Shown: positions 7,572-15,539 of the stretch, in pieces | Numbering within the stretch: the first letter of the stretch is position 1 | Layout of the letters: each line of letters opens with the position of its first letter | Assembly: GCA_022827195.1 (NCBI GenBank) | Contig: JAJDTL010000042.1 | Span: forward strand, 1 to 50,112 | Direction: 5' to 3' | From: Caldilineaceae bacterium | Lineage (GTDB): Bacteria; Chloroflexota; Anaerolineae; Caldilineales; Caldilineaceae | Length of the DNA stretch: 50,112 bases | Made by a program: the position numbers and the translations under genes | The notes under the pieces: generated by a model | The model's database searches: none | What the model saw: only the letters and a program-made list of their open reading frames with translations | What the model was told of the DNA's origin: nothing

Positions 7572-8369
7572 ATGCTGTCCCGCCAACAGTTGCACCACTT
7601 CGCCCAACACGGCTGGGTGCTCGAAGAAAACGTGCTCAACCCCGAACAGGTCGAGGCCTACAAGGCCGCGCTGGACCGGCAGTCCCACTACACCCGCCCC
7701 CTCGCCCACAAAGACGACGACGAAATCCTCCACGTCGACTGCATGGTGAACGGAGACCCGCTCTTCCGCGACTGGATCATGATCCCGCAGGTGCTCGAGG
7801 CCAACCGCCAGCTCATGGGCGCCGAGATCAAGTACGAGACCTGCCACGCCATGATCAAGCGGCCCCACCCGCAGCGCCTTACCGACCGCGACGCACTGCG
7901 CGACCCCGACAAAATGGGCTGGCACAGGGGCATGAGACCGAAGTGGGGCACCTTCGCCGACGACAACGACCCCGAGCTCGTCAACTGCCTCTTTCTCAAC
8001 AACATCACCTACCTGACCGACGTAGAGCCCGGCGACGGCGGCACCATGATCCTGGACGGCTCCCACCGGCTCGAGGGGACTTACGAGACGTTGAAGGAGC
8101 GCTGCCCCATCGTCGAATCGACCGCGCCCGCCGGCAGCATCCTCCACTTCACCGAAACGCTGCTCCACGCCGGCGTGCCGATCCTGAGCGAAAACATCCG
8201 CTACACCATGTTCTACGGCTTCACGCCCAACTGGTTCGTCAACTGGCCCGGCACCGAAGTCCCCGACTATATCCTCAAAACGGTCAGAGACGACGAGCTA
8301 CGCGGCATCCTCGGCGGAAATTCGGGCTACTCCGGCCAGTATCCGACGGTTGAAGCCCCGGCAGAATGA
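7572..8369 (+). CDS. PhyH family protein with HxG in place of HxD
   Basis: A 265-residue phytanoyl-CoA dioxygenase-like protein. The fold markers are clear: GWVLEENVLNPEQVEAY at the N-terminus, YLTDVEPGDGGTMILDGSHR in the middle, and H199 with R210 (LLHAGVPILSENIRY). At the expected iron site the sequence is G-W-H118-R-G120-M, so the carboxylate ligand is Gly. In non-haem iron halogenases (SyrB2, WelO5) the same position is Ala or Gly and halide takes the place of the carboxylate; in other cases such proteins may not bind iron. GGAGGCG lies 6 nt before the ATG. It is in an operon-like run with the oxidoreductase (24 bp upstream) and the hydrolase (31 bp downstream). Confidence 0.85.
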   Translation: MLSRQQLHHFAQHGWVLEENVLNPEQVEAYKAALDRQSHYTRPLAHKDDDEILHVDCMVNGDPLFRDWIMIPQVLEANRQLMGAEIKYETCHAMIKRPHPQRLTDRDALRDPDKMGWHRGMRPKWGTFADDNDPELVNCLFLNNITYLTDVEPGDGGTMILDGSHRLEGTYETLKERCPIVESTAPAGSILHFTETLLHAGVPILSENIRYTMFYGFTPNWFVNWPGTEVPDYILKTVRDDELRGILGGNSGYSGQYPTVEAPAE

Positions 8370-8400
8370 CGCGCCCAAAACCGCGCGCGAGGAGAGAACG

Positions 8401-9435
8401 ATGACACGACGCAACTTCTCGATGCAGGCCTACTGGCAGCACCAGGTCGAAAGCCACACGCCCAAGCTCCATTTTGACCGCCAAAGCATGGACTGGAACC
8501 AGTGGCACACAACCGCCTACGCCAAGTACATGGAGCTGCTGGGCAGCTTCCCCGATCCCGTCCCGCTCGACGCCGAAGTCGAAAGCAGCGTCGAGGACGA
8601 CGGCCTCGTCCGCGAGCGCGTCGTCTTCAACGCCGAACCCTTCATGAGCGTCCCCTGCCAAGTCCTCCGCCCCAAAGAGATGCCCGCCGACGGCAAGAAC
8701 GCCGCCCTCCTCTGCTCGCACGGCCACGGCCCCTTCGGCAAAGACCCCGTCGCCGGCATCCGCTCAACCGACGAAATGGTCGCAAACATCGAACAGCACA
8801 ACTACGACTACGGCCGCCAGATGGCCAAAGCCGGCTACCTGACAATCTCGCCCGACCTGCGCGGCTTCGGCGAACGCCGCGACGGCCGCGATCCCTTCCC
8901 CGGCCGCGACCCGTGCAACGTCAACTACATCCGCGGCACCATGCTCGACCGCTGGCCCCTTACGCTGAACGTCTGGGACATGAAATGCTGCGTCGATTAC
9001 CTGGAGACTCGCGCGGAAGTCGACCCCAAGCGCATCGGCATGATGGGCCTCTCCCAGGGCGGCACCATGACCACCTTCGCCGCCGCCGCAGAGCCGCGCA
9101 TCGCCGCCGCCGACATCCTCGGCTACGTCAACCCCTGGAAGGCCTTCGCCTTCGATCGCGTCAACTTCTGCGGCTCACAAATCGTGCCTGGCATCTACGC
9201 CTGGTTCGACACCGACGATATCGCCGGCTTGATCGCGCCCCGCCCTCTGATGCTCGACATGGGCATGTACGACGACTGCTTCTACATTCACGACATGCTC
9301 GAAGGTTACGAGCGCGTCAAACGAATCTACGAGGCCGCCGGCTTCGGCGACCGGCTGTGGAAGCTCGTCCACCCCAACGGACACGGCTGGGGCGGCCTCG
9401 AAGGCACAGTCGAGTTCTTCAACACCTACCTTTGA
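8401..9435 (+). CDS. alpha/beta hydrolase (dienelactone hydrolase/acetyl-xylan esterase type)
   Basis: A 344-residue serine hydrolase without a signal peptide, so probably cytoplasmic. The nucleophile elbow is G-L-S-Q-G-G near residue 218; the oxyanion region is SHGHGPFGKD near 100; the acid is likely in LDMGMYDD and the His in HPNGHGWGG near the C-terminus. This matches the large abhydrolase_7/dienelactone hydrolase-like class that cleaves acyl or lactone esters. GAGGAGAG lies 4-8 nt before the ATG at 8401; an upstream in-frame TTG overlaps the previous gene and is unlikely. In context it could open a lactone made by the dehydrogenases. Confidence 0.85.
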   Translation: MTRRNFSMQAYWQHQVESHTPKLHFDRQSMDWNQWHTTAYAKYMELLGSFPDPVPLDAEVESSVEDDGLVRERVVFNAEPFMSVPCQVLRPKEMPADGKNAALLCSHGHGPFGKDPVAGIRSTDEMVANIEQHNYDYGRQMAKAGYLTISPDLRGFGERRDGRDPFPGRDPCNVNYIRGTMLDRWPLTLNVWDMKCCVDYLETRAEVDPKRIGMMGLSQGGTMTTFAAAAEPRIAAADILGYVNPWKAFAFDRVNFCGSQIVPGIYAWFDTDDIAGLIAPRPLMLDMGMYDDCFYIHDMLEGYERVKRIYEAAGFGDRLWKLVHPNGHGWGGLEGTVEFFNTYL

Positions 9436-9450
9436 GAACAGGAAAGGCGA

Positions 9451-9478
9451 TTGGATATATGATAATATTATATATATT
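9451..9478 (+). promoter_or_regulatory. AT-only promoter-like island before the fourth oxidoreductase
   Basis: Within very GC-rich DNA, 9455-9479 is almost pure A/T (GATATATGATAATATTATAT at 9454-9473). A possible -35 TTGGAT (9451-9456) and -10 TATATT (9473-9478) are 16 bp apart. It lies in the 66-bp gap between the hydrolase and the next gene, suggesting that gene has its own promoter. Confidence 0.4.
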
Positions 9479-9501
9479 TGCAAGTAAAGCAGGTGTAGAC
9501 A

Positions 9502-10611
9502 ATGGCCGGTGAGATCAGAGTCGCCTTCTCCGGCGCCCGCCGCGCCGGCTCCTTTTTCAAGGCCTTCCAGGTCCACCCGGAGACCGAAATCGTCGCGCTC
9601 TGCGACCCCCACGACGCGACGCTGGCCGAGTCCGGTCGCGCCGCCGGCGTGACCCAGCTCTACAATGTCTTCGAGACCATGCTCGACGAGGCCCGGCCCG
9701 ACGCCGTTGTCGTCTCCTCGCCCATGCCTTACCACGCGCCGCAGGCGATCGCCGCCCTGCAGCGCAACATCCACGTGCTCAGCGAAGTCACCGCCGCCGT
9801 CTCAATCGACGAGTGCCGCTGGCTGACGCAGGCCTGCGCCCGCAGCGACGCCGTCTACATGATGGCCGAGAACTACATCTACATGAAGCCCAATGTGCTG
9901 GTGCAGGCCCTCGTCGAGGCCGGCCTCTTCGGCGAGACCTACTACGCCGAGGGCGAATACCTCCACGAGCTCTCCAGCCTCCACCACATGCCGGACGGCA
10001 GCCCGACCTGGCGCTACTACTGGCAGGTCGGCGTCAACGGCAGCACCTATCCCACCCACAGCCTCGGCCCCTGCCTGAAGTGGATCAAGGAGCGGCCCGA
10101 ACGCATCAGTTGCGTCGGCACCGGCGTCTGGACCGACCCCGAACACGCCATGGAAGACACCGTTCTGCTCCTCTGCAAAACCGGCAGCGGCAAGCTCATT
10201 CGCGTGCGCGTCGACATGCTCTCCAAGCGCCCGCACGCCATGACAAACTACACGCTGCAGGGCACCAAGGGCGCCTACGAGAGCGGGCGCCGCCCCGGCG
10301 AAGGCAACTGGATCTGGCTGGAAGATTTCTGCAAGGACCCCGACGTATGGGTCCCCTTGGAGGAATTCGAGGAGGAGTTCCTACCGGAGATCTGGCGCGA
10401 CCCGCCGCCCGAAGCGATCAGCGCCGGCCATGGAGGAGGCGACTACTTTGAAGTAATGGATTTCGTCGACGCGCTGCAGGGCCGCAAGCCCCCGCCTATC
10501 GACATTCACACAGCGATGGATATGACTCTGCCCGGCCTCGTCAGCCAGGAATCGATCCGCCGCGACGGCGAGTGGCTTGAAGTACCCGACTCCCGAAAAT
10601 GGCTCCCGTGA
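9502..10611 (+). CDS. Gfo/Idh/MocA family protein resembling GH109
   Basis: A 369-residue member of the oxidoreductase superfamily with a degenerate N-terminal glycine motif (F-S-G-A-R-R-A-G) and S-E95-V-T in place of E-K-P. The segment NGSTYPTHSLGPCLKWI closely resembles the xxxYPTHGLGPV block of GH109 NAD-dependent N-acetylgalactosaminidases and their relatives. Family members cleave glycosides by oxidation, elimination, addition and reduction at C3. It may therefore be a glycosidase-like enzyme for this cluster, or another dehydrogenase. AGGTG lies 6 nt before the ATG. It is the last gene of the cluster and meets the thiolase gene tail to tail. Confidence 0.8.
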   Translation: MAGEIRVAFSGARRAGSFFKAFQVHPETEIVALCDPHDATLAESGRAAGVTQLYNVFETMLDEARPDAVVVSSPMPYHAPQAIAALQRNIHVLSEVTAAVSIDECRWLTQACARSDAVYMMAENYIYMKPNVLVQALVEAGLFGETYYAEGEYLHELSSLHHMPDGSPTWRYYWQVGVNGSTYPTHSLGPCLKWIKERPERISCVGTGVWTDPEHAMEDTVLLLCKTGSGKLIRVRVDMLSKRPHAMTNYTLQGTKGAYESGRRPGEGNWIWLEDFCKDPDVWVPLEEFEEEFLPEIWRDPPPEAISAGHGGGDYFEVMDFVDALQGRKPPPIDIHTAMDMTLPGLVSQESIRRDGEWLEVPDSRKWLP

Positions 10612-10628
10612 GAGCCATCGTTACTCAA

Positions 10629-10670
10629 CACCGGCAACTGGCAACTGACCACTGGCAACCGACCACTGGC
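10629..10670. repeat. dispersed CACCGGCAAC/GACCACTGGCC repeat, copy 2
   Basis: The convergent gap 10612-10673 is filled mainly by words such as CCGGCAACTGGCAACTGACC and ACTGGCAACCGACCACTGGC, matching the repeat at 1471-1510. It is followed by the 12-bp palindrome GCTCAATTGAGC (10672-10683), which overlaps the thiolase stop codon. Confidence 0.55.
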
Positions 10671-10673
10671 CGC

Positions 10674-11852
10674 TCAATTGAGCCGCTCAAGGACCCCGGC
10701 CGCACCCATGCCGCCGCCGATGCACATCGTGACAAGGCCAAGCTCCTTGTCCTCCCGCGCCAGCTCGTGCAGCATCTGCACCGTCAGCTTGGCCCCCGTA
10801 CAGCCAAGCGGGTGACCGAGCGCAATCGCGCCCCCGTTGACGTTGACCTTCTCCTCGTCCAGCTCCAGCTCACGGATGACGGCCAGCGCCTGCACCGCGA
10901 ACGCCTCATTCAACTCCACCAGTTCAATCTCATCGAGGCCTACGCCGGCCCTCTTGAGCGCCTTCGGCACAGCCGCCACCGGGCCGATGCCCATCACCTC
11001 CGGCGCTACGCCGCCAACGGCAAAGCTGCGGAAGCGGGCCAGCGGCTTGAGGCCCAGTGCCTCCGCCCTTTCCTCGCTCATCACCAGCACGGCCGCGGCG
11101 CCGTCGCTGGTCTGGCTGCTGTTGCCGGCAGTTACCGACCCCTGTGCGTGGAAGACAGGACGCAGCTTGGCCAGCGCCTCGGCCGACGAGTCGCGGCGGA
11201 TGCCCTCGTCCTTGTCGAAAGTCGTGCGGTAGGTCTGCGTCTCACCGCCCTCGCCCAACGTGATCTCGACCTCCAGCGGCACGATCTCTTCGTCAAACCT
11301 GCCCGCATCCTGCGCGGCCGCCGCGCGCTTGTGGCTGCGCAGCGCAAACGCATCCTGCTCCTCACGCGTCACCTCGTACTGCCGCGCCAGGTTCTCCGCA
11401 GTCAGGCCCATGCCGATGTAGACGCCGGGATGATCCCTGGCCAGCGTCGGGTTGGCCATGAACTTGTTGCTGCTCATCGGCACCATCGACATCGTCTCCA
11501 CCCCGCCGGCGACGACGGCCTCGCCCATCCCGCTCATCACCTGCTGCGCGGCAAGGGCGATCGTCTGCAGGCCGCTCGAACAGAATCGGTTGACCGTTTG
11601 CGCCGGCACCTCCACCGGCAGGCCCGCGCGCAGACTGGCGATGCGGGCCACGTTCATGCCCTGCTCGGCCTCCGGCATTGCGCAACCCATAATGACGTCG
11701 TCGATCTCCTTGGCGTCCACAGCAGGCGCTCGATCCATCACAGCGCCTATTGCCGCAGCTGCCATTTCCTCAGGGCGGGTCGTGCGCAAAGTGCCGCGCG
11801 GGGCCTTACCTATGGCCGTACGGGCGGCTGAAACGATAACTGCGCTGTTCAT
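10674..11852 (-). CDS. fadA: acetyl-CoA acyltransferase (3-ketoacyl-CoA thiolase)
   Basis: A 392-residue thiolase that splits 3-ketoacyl-CoA with CoA in beta-oxidation. Catalytic residues are all present: C91 in NRFCSSGLQ, NEAFA, H347 in GGAIALGHPLGCTGAK, and C377 in MCIGGGMG. Length and motif spacing are standard. AGAGGAGC lies 8 nt before the ATG at 11852. The partner multifunctional enzyme (15540-18029) is on the same strand, but a 3.3-kb LRR gene lies between them, unlike the usual adjacent pair. A biosynthetic acetoacetyl-CoA thiolase role cannot be excluded from sequence; the neighbourhood favours degradation. Confidence 0.92.
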   Translation of the reverse strand: MNSAVIVSAARTAIGKAPRGTLRTTRPEEMAAAAIGAVMDRAPAVDAKEIDDVIMGCAMPEAEQGMNVARIASLRAGLPVEVPAQTVNRFCSSGLQTIALAAQQVMSGMGEAVVAGGVETMSMVPMSSNKFMANPTLARDHPGVYIGMGLTAENLARQYEVTREEQDAFALRSHKRAAAAQDAGRFDEEIVPLEVEITLGEGGETQTYRTTFDKDEGIRRDSSAEALAKLRPVFHAQGSVTAGNSSQTSDGAAAVLVMSEERAEALGLKPLARFRSFAVGGVAPEVMGIGPVAAVPKALKRAGVGLDEIELVELNEAFAVQALAVIRELELDEEKVNVNGGAIALGHPLGCTGAKLTVQMLHELAREDKELGLVTMCIGGGMGAAGVLERLN

Positions 11853-11997
11853 GGTGTAAAGCTCCTCTGGGAATCTCGCATTGACGATGTTTCCGTAATT
11901 CTGTCTGTGCCAAACCGACCTTGACGTTTTACGTGATCGCTTCAGCCGGCGTTCGCAATAGGGAGACCAAAAAGGACCGTTGGCAGATTTCTCGTCA

Positions 11998-12052
11998 CAA
12001 TGACCGCCCTTTGGTCATTGAGTTGAAGCTGCCGTGACTGGGCGGTTGCCCA
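11998..12052 (-). terminator. two short hairpins after the LRR gene (weak terminator candidates)
   Basis: Read on the minus strand after the LRR stop, TGGGC-AACC-GCCCA (12052-12039) is followed by CAATGACC-AAAGGGC-GGTCATTG (12020-11998). Both stems are perfect, but neither is followed by a U-run, so intrinsic termination is doubtful. The rest of 11853-12079 is non-coding and should hold the thiolase promoter. Confidence 0.3.
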
Positions 12053-12079
12053 ATTGAAGCGCTGTACACAGGTACACGT

Positions 12080-15000
12080 TTACGGGGTTGCCGTAGGTGT
12101 CGGCGCCGTCGCCGTACAGAATGTTAGGGCAAGTTCGTCCAGATCAGTCTTGGCGACGTCTTTCCAAGCCTCGGGCAGACAGCCTTCCAACCGGTTTCCT
12201 GAAAGATACAGTTCTTCAAGATTGGACAGGTTGCTCAACTCCATCGGGATCGACCCGCTCAACTGGTTGCCAGACAGAATCAGGATTTCAAGGTTGACTA
12301 GACTGCCTAGTTCCGGTGGAATTGATCCGGTCAGTTCGTTCTCTGAAAGGTCCAGTGTTCCAAGGCCCGTTATGGCTCCCAACTCTGAAGGAATCGTTCC
12401 ACCCAATTGATTCTTGGAAAGAACCAACTGTTCCAAATTGATGAGATTGCTCAGTTCCGAAGGAATCGTCCCACTCAATTCGTTGTCCCGGAGAAACAGA
12501 GTTTTTAGATCGGTTAGATAGCCCAACTCGGACGGCATAGCTCCACTCAACCCGTTCTTGGGAAGAATCAGGCCCAAAACGCGACCTTTGTCCGTGGATA
12601 CACCATACCAGCCTTGAAGTGCTATACGGTCCTTTAGCCAGTTGGTGTTTTTTCGCCAATTTGCTCCGTTTGTAGACCTGTACAATGAAACCAGCGCTTC
12701 TCTGTCCGAGCAGAACGGCAGCCCAATACTGTCCAAGTCATTTTCTTCAGTATCTCTCCACGCCTCAGGCACGCAGCCACTAAGCTGATTGTCCGAGAGG
12801 TACAACTTTCCCAAATTGGTGAGCCTGCCCAGTTCTGCCGAAATCGAGCCGCTCAAATCGTTACTCCAGAGGTACATTTCTTCCAGATTGCTGAGATTGG
12901 CCAACTCGGACGGAATCGAACCGCTCAGCTCGTTCCCTGAAATTCCCAGCACCTTTAGTTCTGTGAGCTTGCCCAACTCCGGCGGTATGGAACCGCTCAA
13001 TTTGTTCTCTGAGAGATAAAGCTCTCGCAGGCTGACGAGTTGGCTCAACTCGGACGGGATCGAACCGTTCAGCTTGTTGCCCCAGAGATACAACACTTGC
13101 AGGTTGGTGAGCTCCCCCAACTCGGAAGGTATCAGACCGCTTAGCTCATTGCCCCACAGCAATAGCACTTGCAGGTTGGTGAGATCCCCCAACTCGGAAG
13201 GGATTAGACCGCTCAGCTTGTTCTCTGAGAGGTCCAGCGTTGTCAGGCTGGCCATTTCGCCCAACTCCGACGGGATCGAACCGATCAGCTCATTGCCCCA
13301 GAGATGCAACACTTGCAGATTGGTGAGATTGACCAGCTCGGAAGGGATCGAACCTCTCAGTCGGTTTTGTGAGAGGTCCAACACCTGTAGATTGGTGAGA
13401 TTGCCCATCGCTAACGGGATCAGACCTGTCAGCTCGTTTTGTGAGAGGTACAGTTCTCTCAGGCTGGTGAGCTCGCCCAACTGGAATGGGATCAGACCGT
13501 CCAACTCATTGCCCCAGAGATACAACATTTGCAGGTTGGTGAGATTGCCCAGTTCGGAAGGGATCGAACCAATCAGTTTGTTATCTGAGAGGTACAGTTC
13601 TTTCAGGCTGATGAGCTTGCCCAACTGGGTCGGAATCTGCCCCTCTATCTCGTTGCCCCAAAGATACAGCCTTTGAAGTTCGATTAGATTGCCTAACTCC
13701 GACGGGATCGAGCCGCTCAACTGGTTCGCTGAAAGGCCCAGCGATTCCAGTTCAGTGAGTTTACCCAGTTCTGGCGGAATCGAACCACTCAAACCGTTCT
13801 CTGAGAGGTCTAACTCTTTCAGACTGGTAAGCCTGCCAATCTCGGCCGGAATTGTCCCGGTCAGCTCGTTGGCCAAGAGAGAAAACTCTTGCAATTCGGC
13901 AAGTTTGCCCAGCGAGGACGGAATCGCCCCGCTCAGTTGGTTCGTCGAGAGGTCAAATTCTTTAAGGCGTGGGAGCTCACCCAAATCAGAGGGAATCGAA
14001 CCGTTCAGGTAGTTGTTTGAAAGGGAGAGTTCTTTCAAGTTGGTCAGCCCGCCCAGTTCGGGCGGAATCGGACCGTCCAACTCGTTGTTTGAGATGTAAA
14101 GCTCTTTCAAGTTGGTCATCCTGCCCAGCGCAGACGGAATCGGACCTTCCAGCTCGTTGTCTGAAAGGTAAAGCTCTTTCAAATTGCTGAGCCTGCCCAG
14201 TTCAGGCGGAATCGAACCGCTCAATTCATTCTCTGAGAGGTACAGCATTCTCAAGCTTGTGAGTTCGCCGAGTACTGGAGGAATCGAACCGCTTAACTCA
14301 TTACCTGAAATGTACATTACTCTAAGTTCGGTGAGCCGGCCCATCTCTGAAGGAATCGTCCCACTTAAGTCGTTTCCCCAGAGGTACAGATCGGTCAGGT
14401 TGGTGAGATTTCCCAACTCGGACGGTATTGGTCCGCTCAACAAGTTATCTGAGAGGTAAAGCTCTTTCAAGTTGCTGAGTCTGCCAAGTGCGGGCGGAAT
14501 TGCTCCGCTCAATCGATTTCGAGAGATGCCCAAAACCTCTAATTTAGAGAGCCGGCCCAACTCGGACGGTATCGTTCCGCTCAATTCGTTCTCCGTGAGA
14601 TGCATCTCCTTCAAGTTGGAGAGCTTGCTCAACTCGGCAGGTATTCTTCCGCTTAATTCGTTGCCCCAGAGGTACAGCAAGTTCAAGTTGGCGAACTTGC
14701 CCAACTCCGACGGGATCGTTCCGCTAAGCCGGTTATCAGCGAGGTGGAGCGCTTTCAATTTGGTGAGTTGGCTCAGTTCTGAGGGTATCAAACCGCTCAA
14801 CTTGTTATCTGAGAGGTGGAGCTCTTTCAGGTCGGTTAGCTGGCTCAGTTCTGAAGGTATCGAACCGCTCAACTCGTTATCTGAGAGGTGGAGCTCTTTC
14901 AGGTCGGTTAGCTGGCCCAACTCTGACGGAATTGTTCCACTGAATTCGTTGTCCTGGAGATACAGCCCTTTAAGATTGGTTAGCCGGCCCAGTTCCGAGG

Positions 15001-15427
15001 GTATCGAACCGCTCAACCCGTTGTCTGAGAGGTGGAGCTCTTTCAGGTCGGTTAGCTGGCCCAGTTCCGAGGGAATCGAACCGCTCAGCCCGTTTTCTTC
15101 GAGGCGCAACTCCTCCAGTTCTGCGAGCTGTCCCAGGTCTGGGGGTATCGAACCCGCCAGCATGTTCTTCGAGAGAACCAGTGTTATTACGCGGCCATTA
15201 CTGTCCGTGGTGACACCAAACCAGGCATCGAGCGGCGCGTCGGTCAACCAGTTGTCGCTTCTGAGCCAGTCAACACCATTGGTAGCTTCGTAAAGCGAGA
15301 CCAGGGCATCTTCGTCGATGAAGTCAGGTGAGATGAGAGAGGATGCAAACGCGCGGGAACTTTCCATTCCTACTGTCAAGGCGCAGATAAGAACAGCGGC
15401 TAACAGAGTACGAATTACCGACTTCAC
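12080..15427 (-). CDS. large secreted leucine-rich-repeat protein, plant-type repeats
   Basis: A 1115-residue protein. Residues 1-29 form a signal peptide (MKSVIRTLLAAVLICALTVG core). It has two modules. Each starts with an LRRNT-like cap (ALVSLYEATNGVDWLRSDNW; ALVSLYRSTNGANWRKNTNW) and ends in a Cys-containing cap (GCVPEAWRD...LPFC; GCLPEAWKD...LTFC). I count 34 24-residue repeats in module 1 and 6 in module 2, all of the plant-specific LxxLxxLxLxxNxLSGxIPxxL form. It ends APTPTATP, a Pro/Thr tail that in related bacteria usually leads to a further domain. Start is GTG (15427) with GTGAAGG upstream. Base composition is clearly less GC-rich than its neighbours. The likely role is extracellular binding. 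Confidence 0.9.
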   Translation of the reverse strand: MKSVIRTLLAAVLICALTVGMESSRAFASSLISPDFIDEDALVSLYEATNGVDWLRSDNWLTDAPLDAWFGVTTDSNGRVITLVLSKNMLAGSIPPDLGQLAELEELRLEENGLSGSIPSELGQLTDLKELHLSDNGLSGSIPSELGRLTNLKGLYLQDNEFSGTIPSELGQLTDLKELHLSDNELSGSIPSELSQLTDLKELHLSDNKLSGLIPSELSQLTKLKALHLADNRLSGTIPSELGKFANLNLLYLWGNELSGRIPAELSKLSNLKEMHLTENELSGTIPSELGRLSKLEVLGISRNRLSGAIPPALGRLSNLKELYLSDNLLSGPIPSELGNLTNLTDLYLWGNDLSGTIPSEMGRLTELRVMYISGNELSGSIPPVLGELTSLRMLYLSENELSGSIPPELGRLSNLKELYLSDNELEGPIPSALGRMTNLKELYISNNELDGPIPPELGGLTNLKELSLSNNYLNGSIPSDLGELPRLKEFDLSTNQLSGAIPSSLGKLAELQEFSLLANELTGTIPAEIGRLTSLKELDLSENGLSGSIPPELGKLTELESLGLSANQLSGSIPSELGNLIELQRLYLWGNEIEGQIPTQLGKLISLKELYLSDNKLIGSIPSELGNLTNLQMLYLWGNELDGLIPFQLGELTSLRELYLSQNELTGLIPLAMGNLTNLQVLDLSQNRLRGSIPSELVNLTNLQVLHLWGNELIGSIPSELGEMASLTTLDLSENKLSGLIPSELGDLTNLQVLLLWGNELSGLIPSELGELTNLQVLYLWGNKLNGSIPSELSQLVSLRELYLSENKLSGSIPPELGKLTELKVLGISGNELSGSIPSELANLSNLEEMYLWSNDLSGSISAELGRLTNLGKLYLSDNQLSGCVPEAWRDTEENDLDSIGLPFCSDREALVSLYRSTNGANWRKNTNWLKDRIALQGWYGVSTDKGRVLGLILPKNGLSGAMPSELGYLTDLKTLFLRDNELSGTIPSELSNLINLEQLVLSKNQLGGTIPSELGAITGLGTLDLSENELTGSIPPELGSLVNLEILILSGNQLSGSIPMELSNLSNLEELYLSGNRLEGCLPEAWKDVAKTDLDELALTFCTATAPTPTATP

Positions 15428-15539
15428 GGCGATGCCTTCACCGGCCTAATTTGAGTAACTTTCTGCCGCACGTTCATTTGCCGGGAAAAGGTCTACGGGG
15501 CCAGTTACTCCTGTTACCGGAACTAAGAGAGCTACATCC

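Noticed and set aside
6792..8168. Long minus-strand open frame
   Set aside because: It is antisense to two genes with intact family motifs, and its Gly/Val/Glu-rich product is typical of the complement of C-ending codons.
11999..12014. 16-mer AATGACCGCCCTTTGG also found at 32942-32957
   Set aside because: The match does not extend beyond 16 bases, and by a rough estimate one such chance match is expected in 50 kb, so it is not good evidence for a repeat family.
12200..15150. Regular repeats that could suggest CRISPR or a satellite array
   Set aside because: The period is 72 bp, exactly 24 codons, in one intact frame of LRRs; there are no unique spacers between conserved repeats.
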